Below, piece after piece: positions 19,625 through 28,034 of a DNA stretch of 64,000 nucleotides. Source of the DNA: Hahella sp. KA22. Its GTDB lineage: Bacteria > Pseudomonadota > Gammaproteobacteria > Pseudomonadales > Oleiphilaceae. The position numbers and the translations under genes were made by a program. The DNA lies in contig NZ_CP035490.1 of NCBI RefSeq assembly GCF_004135205.1, positions 6,665,001 to 6,729,000 of the forward strand. The letters are read 5' to 3'. The notes below the pieces were generated by a model. That model was not told where the DNA came from and searched no databases. It worked only from the letters and a program-made list of their open reading frames with translations. Each line of letters begins with the position of its first letter. The first letter of the stretch is position 1.

Positions 19625-20065
19625 ATGCCAAATGAAAAAGCGGGTAGCGCTGGTAAATTCACGAATTTTACTCCGTATGAAATTGGTGAAAACGAAGAAT
19701 ACATGAGCCCTCCTCAGCTGGAGCATTTCAAACAGATCCTGCTGGACTGGAAACAAGAGCTCATGGAAGAAGTAGACCGCACCATGCATCATATGCAAGA
19801 AGACGCGGCCAACTACGCAGACCCCAGCGATAGAGCAACTCAGGAAGAAGAATTCAGCTTGGAACTACGTACTCGCGACAGAGAGCGTAAGCTGATCAAG
19901 AAAATTGACCAGACTATCGATCAGATTGATCGGGAAGATTACGGTTTTTGTGAATCCTGCGGCGTGGAAATCGGCATTCGCCGTTTGGAAGCCCGCCCAA
20001 CCGCCACACTGTGTATCGATTGCAAAACACTGGCGGAAATTCGGGAAAAGCAAACCGGCATCTAA
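19625..20065 (+). CDS. dksA: RNA polymerase-binding transcription factor DksA
   Basis: Secondary-channel regulator that with ppGpp represses rRNA and activates amino-acid promoters. The 146-aa protein has the coiled-coil tip motif D66-P-S-D69-R-A71 (DxxDxA). It also has a full four-cysteine zinc finger: C109, C112, C130, C133. The rrn promoters at 915-1049 with GC-rich discriminators are expected targets. Followed after 21 nt by gluQ, a conserved pairing. A second, much shorter DksA/TraR-type zinc finger protein is encoded by the prophage at 55627. Confidence 0.98.
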   Translation: MPNEKAGSAGKFTNFTPYEIGENEEYMSPPQLEHFKQILLDWKQELMEEVDRTMHHMQEDAANYADPSDRATQEEEFSLELRTRDRERKLIKKIDQTIDQIDREDYGFCESCGVEIGIRRLEARPTATLCIDCKTLAEIREKQTGI

Positions 20066-20086
20066 TCCGGCCTCGCCCGCGCCTCA

Positions 20087-20992
20087 ATGCTGGCAGTCTC
20101 TTCGGATATCTATCGAGGGCGCTTCGCGCCCTCTCCCACAGGCCCCCTTCACTTCGGCTCATTGGTCGGCGCGCTGGCCAGCTATCTTGATGCGCGCAGC
20201 AGACAAGGCGTCTGGCTCGTTCGCATTGAAGACATCGACCCTCTACGGGAAGTACCCGGCTCCGCTGACAGCATTTTGCGAACACTCGAGGCTCACGGCC
20301 TGCAGTGGGACGAAAACGTTGTCTATCAATCTCAACGCCTCTCTTCCTACACTGAACTACTCGCGCAATTGCTTGCGAGCGGCCACGCTTACCCTTGCCC
20401 ATGCAGTCGCAAAGAGCTGTCTGAGCGACACGGACGCCACTTGGACGCCTGTCGCTTACGCCAAACGAACCCGGACGCCGAATACGCCTATCGATTTGCC
20501 GTAACTGACGCAGAATACAGTTTTAATGACCTGATACAAGGCGTCGTTCCCTACCATCTGCATGGAGAACTGGATGATTTCGTCATTCGGCGTAAAGAAG
20601 GGTTTTTCTCCTACCAACTGGCGGTGGTATGCGATGACTTGGCGCAAAATATCAGCCACATCATTCGCGGCTCCGACTTGCTTAACTCCACGCCATTGCA
20701 GCACCAAATGTATAAAGCATTGAGCAAAGAGTCGCCGCAAGTCGGACATTTCCCGGTCGTCGTCGATGCTTACGGAGCCAAACTCAGTAAGCAGAACCTG
20801 GCCCCCGGACTGGATAACCGGCAAATCATGAGTAACCTCAGAGCGGCGGCAGCGGCGCTGTTGATCGATAACGCAGAGCTGGCGCAGGCTGAAACGCCTC
20901 AGGAACTTCTGCCACAACTAACGATAAACTGGTCCCGCGACAAGATCCATGGACTGCGCAGCGTTCCCCTGCCTGACATAACTGGCGCATAA
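20087..20992 (+). CDS. gluQ: Glutamyl-Q tRNA(Asp) synthetase
   Basis: GluRS paralogue lacking the anticodon-binding domain. It attaches glutamate to queuosine in tRNA-Asp. At 301 aa it has the normal truncated length. Motifs: FAPSPTGPLHFG (HIGH-like) near the N-terminus, a zinc site CPCS...C, and KLSKQN (KMSKS-like) around residue 230. Directly downstream of dksA and likely co-transcribed with it, as in E. coli and Pseudomonas. Confidence 0.95.
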   Translation: MLAVSSDIYRGRFAPSPTGPLHFGSLVGALASYLDARSRQGVWLVRIEDIDPLREVPGSADSILRTLEAHGLQWDENVVYQSQRLSSYTELLAQLLASGHAYPCPCSRKELSERHGRHLDACRLRQTNPDAEYAYRFAVTDAEYSFNDLIQGVVPYHLHGELDDFVIRRKEGFFSYQLAVVCDDLAQNISHIIRGSDLLNSTPLQHQMYKALSKESPQVGHFPVVVDAYGAKLSKQNLAPGLDNRQIMSNLRAAAAALLIDNAELAQAETPQELLPQLTINWSRDKIHGLRSVPLPDITGA

Positions 20993-21023
20993 GGCGCTTA
21001 AAACCTGTTACCCTGCTTTCACC

Positions 21024-21042
21024 CACTTATATTTAATAAGTG
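21024..21042. promoter_or_regulatory. Perfect palindrome upstream of cbrX-cbrA
   Basis: CACTTAT (21024-21030), ATTTA, ATAAGTG (21036-21042): 7-bp perfect arms with a 5-nt centre, between gluQ and cbrX. A TGTTAC half-site lies at 21006-21011. The element could be an operator or the gluQ terminator stem (no U-tract). Role unknown. Confidence 0.45.
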
Positions 21043-21105
21043 CGCGAAAACAAACAATTGGGAAGCCAAAAAGGTATTTTGCATGCTCCCGTTTCCTCCA
21101 GTAAC

Positions 21106-21324
21106 ATGGACAAACCTAGTCTTCCGGGTATTTTGGTAACGCGGTCTATGTATATTTATCGCTTGGTGTTTCTGCTGATTTTAGGCGTCTACATATTTTC
21201 ACCAGTGATCATGGACTGGTGGATCGCGCCAGGTAGCGCTTGGTACAGGCCTTACATTATCTGGTCTCTGCTGATCGTCGTCGCATACTGGTTAGAGCGA
21301 AAGCGGGGACCGAATGAATTTTAG
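21106..21324 (+). CDS. cbrX: Small membrane protein CbrX-like
   Basis: A small hydrophobic protein (72 aa from ATG 21106; 58 aa if ATG 21148 is used) with two predicted transmembrane helices (YRLVFLLILGVYIFSP, and PYIIWSLLIVVAYW) and a basic C-terminal end. It overlaps cbrA by 11 nt. Pseudomonas has a small open reading frame, cbrX, in exactly this position, whose translation is coupled to that of cbrA. Neither start has a strong ribosome site, so the start is uncertain. Size, topology and place all match. Confidence 0.75.
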   Translation: MDKPSLPGILVTRSMYIYRLVFLLILGVYIFSPVIMDWWIAPGSAWYRPYIIWSLLIVVAYWLERKRGPNEF

Positions 21325-24280
21325 CGCCTGGAGCCTGCTCGCCTACGGAGCCTTGTACCTCAGCGCATTGTTTGGCCTGGCTTATATCACCGAGCGCGGC
21401 TGGATACCTTTGCGTTGGGTTCGGCACCCCGCCACCTATGTTCTATCTCTCGGCGTCTACGCCAGCGCCTGGGCGTTTTACGGCTCCGTCGGCTTGGCTT
21501 ACGAATTCGGCTACGGCTTTCTAGCTTTCTACCTGGGTGTCTGTGGCGCCTTTCTCCTTGCGCCGGTGTTGTTGATTCCTGTTCTGCGGGTTACAAAATC
21601 CTATCAACTTTCTTCAGTGGCGGACTTATTCACCTTCCGCTACAGGAGTCAGGCTGCTGGCACCATCAGCACGCTCTTCATCAGTTTCGCTTCACTCGCG
21701 CTGCTGGCGCTGCAGTTCCAGGCGCTCGACAACTCTCTGCATGTCCTGGCTCCGTCTCAGGACACACGGATCGTCAGTGTGCTGTTCTGCGCCATGATTA
21801 TTTTCTTCGCCATCTTTTTCGGCGCCCGCGGGCAAACTCGCGCGGAAAGACACCCCAGCCTGATCGTGGCGATAGCGCTTGAAGGCGGACTCAAGCTGGT
21901 GATCATTCTGGCCCTGGCCATATTGATCGCCTATCAGGTGTTCGGCGGCTTCGGAGAAGTGAACAGCTGGCTGCAAGAGAACGCGCAACGCATCAGCGCC
22001 ATGGAGCGCCACTTAGAGGAAGGACCCTGGCGGGCGATGCTGCTGATATTCTTCGCATCCGCCCTGGTGATGCCGCACATGTTTCATGTCACCTTTACGG
22101 AAAACCTGAATCCCACCGCGCTTTACAAAGCAAGCTGGGGACTGCCGGTGTACCTGCTCCTGATGAGTCTGCCCATCCCAATTTTCATGTGGGCGGGCAT
22201 CAAGCTGTCCGTTCCCACAACGCCGGAGTTTTTTATTCTGGGCCTGGGTCAGGTGCTCAACGCCCCCTGGATCAGCATTGTCGCCTTTCTTGGCGGACTG
22301 ACCGCCGCCAGCGGTTTACTGATCGTGACCTGCCTGGCGCTGGCTTCAATGATGCTTAACCACGTTATTCTCCCTGTGTATCAGCCTTTGTCCCGCGGCA
22401 ATATTTATTCCTGGCTGACCTGGGTAAGACGCGGGTTAATCTTGTTTATCCTTGGCTCCGGCTACCTGTTCTCTCTATTCCTGGACAACCGCTTTTCTCT
22501 TTCCGAGCTGGGCATACTGGCTTTTTCCGCCGGCCTGCAATTGCTGCCGGGGGTGATGGCGGTCATCTATTGGCCCCTGGGAAATCGCAACGGGTTCATC
22601 AGTGGCTTATGCGCCGGCGTAAGCTTGTGGTTCGTCACCATGCCACTGCCCATCCTGTTTGGCGTAGACGTATTCTCGGTCAATCCATGGCGCGACAGCT
22701 ACAGCTTCAATCCTGACGACTGGCACTACTATGTGATGGCGTCGCTAACGCTGAATATTTTCATTTTCGTTATGGTCAGCCTGTTTACCGACGCCTCTCA
22801 AGCGGAAGCGCGTTCCGCCCAGGCCTGCTCCGTCGACACATTGATGCGGCCATCACGGCGCGAACTGGTCGCCACCAGCTCCGAGCAGTTTAAGGATTTT
22901 CTGACAGAGTCTCTGGGCCGCCAAGCTGCTGAGAGGGAAGTGAATCACGCTCTTGCGCAGTTGCAGTTGCACGAAGTCGAGTACCGCCCCTACGCGCTAC
23001 GCAGACTGCGCGATCAGATCGAAGCCAATTTGTCAGGATTGTTAGGCCCGGCTCTGGCGCAGGACATAGTCAAACAGAATCTCAGCTTCAAGCCCGCCAC
23101 CAGCGTTGCCCCCGCTCAGGACATTTACTTCGTTGAGAGCAAACTGGAGGAATACCATAACCGCCTCAGCGGACTTGCAGGCGAGCTGGATACGCTGCGC
23201 CGTTACCATCGGCAAACCCTGCAAAATCTGCCTATCGCCACCTGCTCTTTAGGCGCCGACCTTGAGGTGTTGATGTGGAATCACGCGATGGAACAGCTGA
23301 CGGGAATTCCCGCTCCACAGGTCATCGGTTCGCACATCAGCGCTATCGCCAAGCCCTGGTCCACGCTGCTATTCAGCTTCGCCAATGCGGAAGAGCGCCA
23401 TGTCTCCAAGAAACGCTTGGACATTAGCGGCGCGCCACACTGGTTCAATCTGCACAAAGCCGCGATTGAAAGCGATGGCGCATCCGGCGCAGGGCAAGTG
23501 TTGCTTTTAGAAGATTATACGGAGACCCAGTTATTGGAAGACGAGCTGGTTCATAGTGAACGCCTTGCTTCCGTGGGACGTCTTGCAGCGGGGGTCGCCC
23601 ACGAAATTGGCAACCCGGTAACAGGCATCGCCTGTCTTGCCCAAAACCTCAAACTAATGACCAGCAACGAAGAAGTGCTGGAGACAGCGGGACATATTCT
23701 TGTGCAGACCCAGCGGGTCTCTAGAATTTTACAAACCCTGATGAATTTCGCGCGCTCCGGCAATTACACGCAATCCGCCCAGCATGGGCCGACGGAGTTA
23801 AAACGTTGCGTCGACGAAGCGATACACTTACTCTCCTTATCCACTAAAGAGCCACAGGTGCTCTACGTCAACGAAGTGGACGAAACGGTAAAGGTAATGG
23901 GCGACGGACAACGCCTGGTGCAGGTGTTCGTCAACTTGCTCAGCAACGCCCGCGACGCTTCGGAGGCTTCAGCCAATATCTGGGTGAGAGCGACGCTGCA
24001 ACAATATTCCATCCACGTTGAAGTGGAGGATGAAGGCAGCGGCATCAGCGGCGACCAGATAGATCACCTGTTCGAGCCCTTCTATACCACCAAAGGCCCC
24101 GATAAGGGCACTGGTTTGGGGCTGTCTCTGGTGTACAGCATTATAGAAGAGCACTACGGCCACATTCGGATAGAAAGTCCGGCTGATAAAGAATCCGGCA
24201 AAGGAACCCGGGTCATTATCGAACTACCGGCTTATCAGTCCGACTCAGAAAGTATCTCTGCAGAGTTAACGGAAACTTAA
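21314..24280 (+). CDS. cbrA: Sensor histidine kinase CbrA with SSS-transporter domain
   Basis: A 988-aa hybrid of a sodium/solute symporter (SLC5-like) module and a sensor kinase. About 13 hydrophobic helices span residues 1-490. A linker follows, then a PAS domain (about 640-740, LGADLEVLMWNHAMEQLTGI). The HisKA box has H763 in AAGVAHEIGNP, and the HATPase domain has the N, G1 (DEGSGI) and G2 (GTGLGLSLV) boxes. Pseudomonas CbrA has this architecture and nearly this length. It controls carbon-nitrogen balance and histidine, proline and arginine use with CbrB. Translationally coupled to cbrX upstream; 3-nt gap to cbrB. Confidence 0.96.
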   Translation: MNFSAWSLLAYGALYLSALFGLAYITERGWIPLRWVRHPATYVLSLGVYASAWAFYGSVGLAYEFGYGFLAFYLGVCGAFLLAPVLLIPVLRVTKSYQLSSVADLFTFRYRSQAAGTISTLFISFASLALLALQFQALDNSLHVLAPSQDTRIVSVLFCAMIIFFAIFFGARGQTRAERHPSLIVAIALEGGLKLVIILALAILIAYQVFGGFGEVNSWLQENAQRISAMERHLEEGPWRAMLLIFFASALVMPHMFHVTFTENLNPTALYKASWGLPVYLLLMSLPIPIFMWAGIKLSVPTTPEFFILGLGQVLNAPWISIVAFLGGLTAASGLLIVTCLALASMMLNHVILPVYQPLSRGNIYSWLTWVRRGLILFILGSGYLFSLFLDNRFSLSELGILAFSAGLQLLPGVMAVIYWPLGNRNGFISGLCAGVSLWFVTMPLPILFGVDVFSVNPWRDSYSFNPDDWHYYVMASLTLNIFIFVMVSLFTDASQAEARSAQACSVDTLMRPSRRELVATSSEQFKDFLTESLGRQAAEREVNHALAQLQLHEVEYRPYALRRLRDQIEANLSGLLGPALAQDIVKQNLSFKPATSVAPAQDIYFVESKLEEYHNRLSGLAGELDTLRRYHRQTLQNLPIATCSLGADLEVLMWNHAMEQLTGIPAPQVIGSHISAIAKPWSTLLFSFANAEERHVSKKRLDISGAPHWFNLHKAAIESDGASGAGQVLLLEDYTETQLLEDELVHSERLASVGRLAAGVAHEIGNPVTGIACLAQNLKLMTSNEEVLETAGHILVQTQRVSRILQTLMNFARSGNYTQSAQHGPTELKRCVDEAIHLLSLSTKEPQVLYVNEVDETVKVMGDGQRLVQVFVNLLSNARDASEASANIWVRATLQQYSIHVEVEDEGSGISGDQIDHLFEPFYTTKGPDKGTGLGLSLVYSIIEEHYGHIRIESPADKESGKGTRVIIELPAYQSDSESISAELTET

Positions 24281-24283
24281 GCT

Positions 24284-25672
24284 ATGGCTTTAATCTTGAT
24301 TGTAGAAGACGAGAGCATTATCCGCTCCGCCCTGACGCGACTCTTACAGCACAACGGTTACGCCGTCGCCGAAGCGGACTCCGTTGATCGCGCCCTGGAA
24401 GTTGCGGAGCAAAGCAAGCCGGATTTGATCATTTCCGATCTGCGTCTTCCCGGTCGACCCGGCACCGATCTGATTCAGGCGACCGAGACTCCCGTCCTGA
24501 TCATGACCAGTTACGCCAGCCTGCGCTCCGCCGTGGATTCCATGAAACTCGGCGCGGTGGACTATATCGCCAAGCCTTTCGATCACGACGAGATGCTGGC
24601 GTCGATCAAATCCATCCTGGACCGGCGCCCCGCCAAGCCCTCGCCTCCCAAACTTGAAGCGGAAAATTCTTCAGCGCGCACGGACATCAATGACCTGATG
24701 TTCGGTGAATGCACAGAAATGCTGAAGCTGTTCGATTTGATCGGTAAAGTCTCCCCGACCGACACCACCGTCCTGATTCAAGGCGAGTCAGGTACGGGTA
24801 AAGAGCTGGCCGCACGCGCTCTGCATATGTTGAGCCGACGCAGGGAAGGCGCCCTCATCTGCGTCAACTGCGCAGCGATTCCAGAAACACTGATTGAGTC
24901 CGAGCTATTCGGCCATGAAAAAGGCGCGTTTACGGGCGCTGTGGGCGCGCGTAGCGGCCTGATAGAGGCGGCTGATGGCGGCACCTTATTTCTCGACGAA
25001 ATAGGCGAACTGCCACTGGAAGCCCAGGCGCGTTTGTTACGGGTGCTCCAAGAAGGCGAGATTCGTCGGGTCGGCTCCACCCAGTCCAAACGCGTGGACG
25101 TACGCCTCATCGCCGCAACGCACCGTAACCTCAAGGCCATGACGAAAGTGGGCGAGTTTCGGGAGGACTTGTTTTACCGACTCAACGTCATGCAGCTCCG
25201 CATCCCCCCATTGCGCGACCGGGAAGATGATGTCATCGGCCTGGCTAAAATGCTGCTGACTAAAATGGGCGAGCGTATGGATAAGCCCAACCTCAAGTTC
25301 GATAAGGACGCCCTCACCCTTATTCGCCGCTATCAGTGGCCAGGCAACGTGCGAGAGATGGAGAACGCCGTCGAGCGCGCTGTCATCCTCTCGGACAGCG
25401 ACCATATTGGCAAAGACCTGCTGGCGATTGATCTGGAAGGTGAGCTGGATATCCCCGAAGGTATGCTGAGTATGGATAACCCCGCCAACTCCAAAGGCGC
25501 GGATAAAGGCACCGATCTGTCATTAGAGGACTATTTCCAGCACTTTGTACTGGAAAACCAGGACACCATGAGCGAAACCGAGTTGGCCCGAAAATTGGGC
25601 ATCAGCCGCAAGAGTTTGTGGGAGCGTCGACAGCGTTTGGGCATACCGCGCACCAAAAAAAGCGCTAAGTAA
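24284..25672 (+). CDS. cbrB: NtrC-family response regulator CbrB
   Basis: A 462-aa sigma54 activator. The receiver domain has phospho-acceptor D52 (IISDLRLPG) and K in YIAKPFD. The AAA+ domain has Walker A GESGTGKE and the sigma54-contact loop GAFTGA at residues 214-219. A C-terminal Fis-type HTH follows (SETELARKLGISRKSLWERRQRLG). Cognate regulator of CbrA by adjacency. The intergenic region downstream carries half-sites and a sigma54 promoter for the crcZ-like RNA, the known CbrB target in Pseudomonas. Confidence 0.97.
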   Translation: MALILIVEDESIIRSALTRLLQHNGYAVAEADSVDRALEVAEQSKPDLIISDLRLPGRPGTDLIQATETPVLIMTSYASLRSAVDSMKLGAVDYIAKPFDHDEMLASIKSILDRRPAKPSPPKLEAENSSARTDINDLMFGECTEMLKLFDLIGKVSPTDTTVLIQGESGTGKELAARALHMLSRRREGALICVNCAAIPETLIESELFGHEKGAFTGAVGARSGLIEAADGGTLFLDEIGELPLEAQARLLRVLQEGEIRRVGSTQSKRVDVRLIAATHRNLKAMTKVGEFREDLFYRLNVMQLRIPPLRDREDDVIGLAKMLLTKMGERMDKPNLKFDKDALTLIRRYQWPGNVREMENAVERAVILSDSDHIGKDLLAIDLEGELDIPEGMLSMDNPANSKGADKGTDLSLEDYFQHFVLENQDTMSETELARKLGISRKSLWERRQRLGIPRTKKSAK

Positions 25673-25685
25673 CACTTTTTCCAGC

Positions 25686-25706
25686 CAGCCCGGCTCATCC
25701 GGGCTG
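25686..25706 (+). terminator. Terminator-like hairpin after cbrB
   Basis: CAGCCCGG-CTCAT-CCGGGCTG, an 8-bp perfect stem 13 nt after the cbrB stop. No U-tract follows, so it may be partly leaky or act as a 3' stabiliser. Confidence 0.65.
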
Positions 25707-25910
25707 CAATTCCCCCACACTTTCTTTTCTCACGCCCCAAATCGCCCATCTTTGATCAACATTTAGTCGAAATCGCGCATTTATTGCTCACAACCTTAAA
25801 TTATTGCGCTAAGCCGACTTGCATATTCACTAATGTGGACCATAATTTTGATTAAAAAACAGCCTAAATGCGCCTCGCGCCCCTCTTTGTGACACCAACT
25901 GCGGTTGAGT

Positions 25911-25969
25911 TGTTACCCAGCGTTACTTTGGGGAACACCAGGATGCCCTTTCAGTGGGCATTGGTAACA
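25911..25969 (+). promoter_or_regulatory. Candidate CbrB upstream activating sequences
   Basis: TGTTAC at 25911-25916, CGTTAC at 25921-25926, GGAACA at 25932-25937 and GTAACA at 25964-25969. Between the last two a small hairpin can form (ATGCCC 25943-25948 with GGGCAT 25956-25961). They lie about 105-160 nt before the predicted start of the small RNA, the usual distance for enhancer sites of NtrC-type activators. TGTTAC/GTAACA half-sites are, as I recall, the element described for CbrB in Pseudomonas. The AT-rich stretch from about 26020 to 26046 could bend or bind IHF. Confidence 0.6.
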
Positions 25970-26046
25970 CTCAGGTAAGCAAAAACACGTATGACTTTTG
26001 AACACTTGCAGCTACATTGCTGTTTTATAATGTTTTTTTAATTTTA

Positions 26047-26062
26047 TGGCACGCCCCATGCT
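26047..26062 (+). promoter_or_regulatory. Sigma54 (-24/-12) promoter of the crcZ-like RNA
   Basis: TGGCACG-CCCC-ATGCT. The GG at 26048-26049 and the GC at 26060-26061 are exactly 10 nt apart, as the sigma54 holoenzyme requires. The -24 half is a full match to TGGCACG. Transcription is expected about 11-12 nt after the GC, near 26072. Confidence 0.88.
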
Positions 26063-26071
26063 CTCTTACAG

Positions 26072-26450
26072 TGCAAAATAAAAATAAAAATGCACCGAAC
26101 TGCACAAATAAAAATAAAAAAGCAGAGTGAACAAAAAGAACAACCCAGAACAAAAATAAAAATACGGGTGGCGAACTGATTGTTTTGGATGCCGAGCTTT
26201 TTAGTGGTATTTCAAGGTATGGGTAGGGTGTCTAGTATTAAAAAGAACCACGACAGTGGACATTCTAGACATAAACAACACTATCCAAATCCCTATTATC
26301 ACTCAAAGTATTCAAAGCGTTCCGTTTGTAACTAATACTCTAGGCTCTAATTGTGGAGCGACCAATCGTTTGGGACCAAGACAAAAATAAAAACAAAAAA
26401 TCGTCTAACCTTCTTCTCAGTGGGGGAAAGCAACATTGCTTTCCCCTTAG
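26072..26450 (+). ncRNA. crcZ: CrcZ-type small RNA (Hfq/Crc-sequestering)
   Basis: About 380 nt, between a sigma54 promoter and a strong hairpin terminator, with no credible coding frame on this strand. It holds six A-rich tracts of the AAnAAnAA type that Hfq/Crc bind: about 26075-26090, 26105-26121, 26129-26143, 26149-26164, 26269-26281 and 26381-26400. The core CAAAAATAAAAA recurs several times. The first, second and fourth lie in loops of short hairpins. Pseudomonas CrcZ has about the same length, lies between cbrB and pcnB as here, is driven by CbrB and sigma54, and titrates Hfq/Crc to relieve carbon catabolite repression. Sequence identity to CrcZ was not tested. The name rests on position, promoter and motif content. 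Confidence 0.85.
26422..26447 (+). terminator. Intrinsic terminator of the crcZ-like RNA
   Basis: GGGGAAAGCA (26423-26432), loop ACAT, TGCTTTCCCC (26437-26446): a 10-bp perfect stem extended by one G-U pair, followed by a T-rich stretch (TTAGTTATTCT). Because of its symmetry it could also end leftward transcripts. Confidence 0.85.
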
Positions 26451-26660
26451 TTATTCTCCCCTCTTCTCATTTTTTCCTTAAATTTCCGTCTTTTGTCGAC
26501 TAATGCCTCATCAAAGCTATGCTTAAAGCATATTGGGTCTGTGCACCTTTCAGCCGCATTCCACCACGTATGAGGCACGGCTTTTGCTGTCGCAATATCC
26601 GTTACAAAAGAGTACACTCCGGCCCTCGAAATCATTGGTATTGATAGACACAAGATCGTC

Positions 26661-28034
26661 ATGCTGAAAAAGTTAATGGGCCTGATAAAACCGGGACGCA
26701 AAGAAGCCGGCGCAAAACCTTTGAAACTGCGAATCATCCCCCGCGACAGCCATACAGTCTCACGCAAGCAGATCAGCCCTGCGGCGTTGAAAGTTCTCTA
26801 CCGCCTGAACAGCGCCAACTATGACGCCTTTCTAGTCGGCGGCGGCGTCCGCGATTTATTACTGGGCGAACAGCCCAAAGACTTCGACGTCGCCACAAGC
26901 GCAACCCCAGAGCAAGTGCGCGAGCAGTTCAACAACTGCCGTCTGATCGGGCGTCGTTTCCGCCTCGCTCATGTGCGCTTCGGTCGTGAGATCATCGAAG
27001 TCGCCACGTTTCGCGCCGGCCATCAAAATGCTGGCGAAGACGATGGCGACGCGGTCACCAGCGACTCAGGCCAGATATTGCGCGACAATGTCTACGGTAA
27101 TCAGGAAGAAGACGCGCTACGCCGCGACTTCACCGTTAACGCGCTCTATTACTGCGTCAGAGATTTCAGTATTTATGACTACGCTGGCGGAATCGAAGAC
27201 ATTGAGCACCAGGTTCTGCGGCTGATCGGCGATCCTGAAACCCGTTATCGGGAAGACCCCGTACGCATGCTGCGCGCAGCCCGATTCGCGGCAAAACTGG
27301 ATTTTTCCATCGAAGAACGCACCGCCAGTCCTATTCTGGAACTGGGGCCTTTGCTTCTCAACATTCCCTCCGCGCGTTTGTTTGAAGAAGTACTGAAGCT
27401 GTTCTTATCCGGCAAAGCCGTACGCACATTCGAAATTTTGCGCCAGTTCGACTTATTCAAGTTTCTGTTTCCAGAAACCGACCGCCTGTTGGAAGCTGAG
27501 CACCCATACGCGGAAAAACTGATCCTGCAGGCGCTGCGCAATACAGATAAGCGAATCGCCCAGGACAAACCAGTAACTCCTGCGTTCTTGTACGCAGCCA
27601 TGTTGTGGTCGCCAATGCAAAGGCTGCAGCAGCGTTATCTGGACGATGGCTTGCCTCCCATGCAGGCGATGCATAAGGCTATCGACAAAGTACTGGCGCA
27701 GCAGGTCAAACACACTGCCTTGCCCAAGCGTTTTAGCCAGCCCATGCGCGAAATCTGGGAATTGCAGCTCCGTCTGCCCCGCAAACAAAGCAAGCGTCTG
27801 CAAGGCTTAGTGGAGCATCCACGCTTCCGCGCCGCCTATGACTTCCTGGTCTTACGCGAACAAAGCGGTGAAGACCTGCAGGGACTTGGCGAGTGGTGGA
27901 CGCGCTACCAGGAAGCCGATGACCAGGGGCGCAGCAAATTGCAGCAGCAAGGCCCTAAACGGGACGGCTCCGGCGGACGCAGACGTCCGCGCAGACGCCC
28001 GCGCCGCACTAACAACAGTGCGCCATCGCAATGA
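26661..28034 (+). CDS. pcnB: Poly(A) polymerase I
   Basis: Adds 3' poly(A) tails that target RNAs for decay. A 457-aa class II nucleotidyltransferase. The head motif GGGVRDLLLG followed by DFDV (metal-binding Asp pair) is at about residues 57-78. RNA-binding and neck regions follow, then a long Arg-rich basic C-terminal tail (RRRPRRRPRR type). The ATG at 26661 has only a weak ribosome site. pcnB-folK-panB-panC follows the Pseudomonas order. The stop overlaps the folK start (ATGA). Confidence 0.95.
   Translation: MLKKLMGLIKPGRKEAGAKPLKLRIIPRDSHTVSRKQISPAALKVLYRLNSANYDAFLVGGGVRDLLLGEQPKDFDVATSATPEQVREQFNNCRLIGRRFRLAHVRFGREIIEVATFRAGHQNAGEDDGDAVTSDSGQILRDNVYGNQEEDALRRDFTVNALYYCVRDFSIYDYAGGIEDIEHQVLRLIGDPETRYREDPVRMLRAARFAAKLDFSIEERTASPILELGPLLLNIPSARLFEEVLKLFLSGKAVRTFEILRQFDLFKFLFPETDRLLEAEHPYAEKLILQALRNTDKRIAQDKPVTPAFLYAAMLWSPMQRLQQRYLDDGLPPMQAMHKAIDKVLAQQVKHTALPKRFSQPMREIWELQLRLPRKQSKRLQGLVEHPRFRAAYDFLVLREQSGEDLQGLGEWWTRYQEADDQGRSKLQQQGPKRDGSGGRRRPRRRPRRTNNSAPSQ

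Noticed and set aside
25686-25706. Hairpin after cbrB as part of the small RNA
   Set aside because: It lies about 365 nt before the sigma54 start and is better read as the cbrB 3' end.
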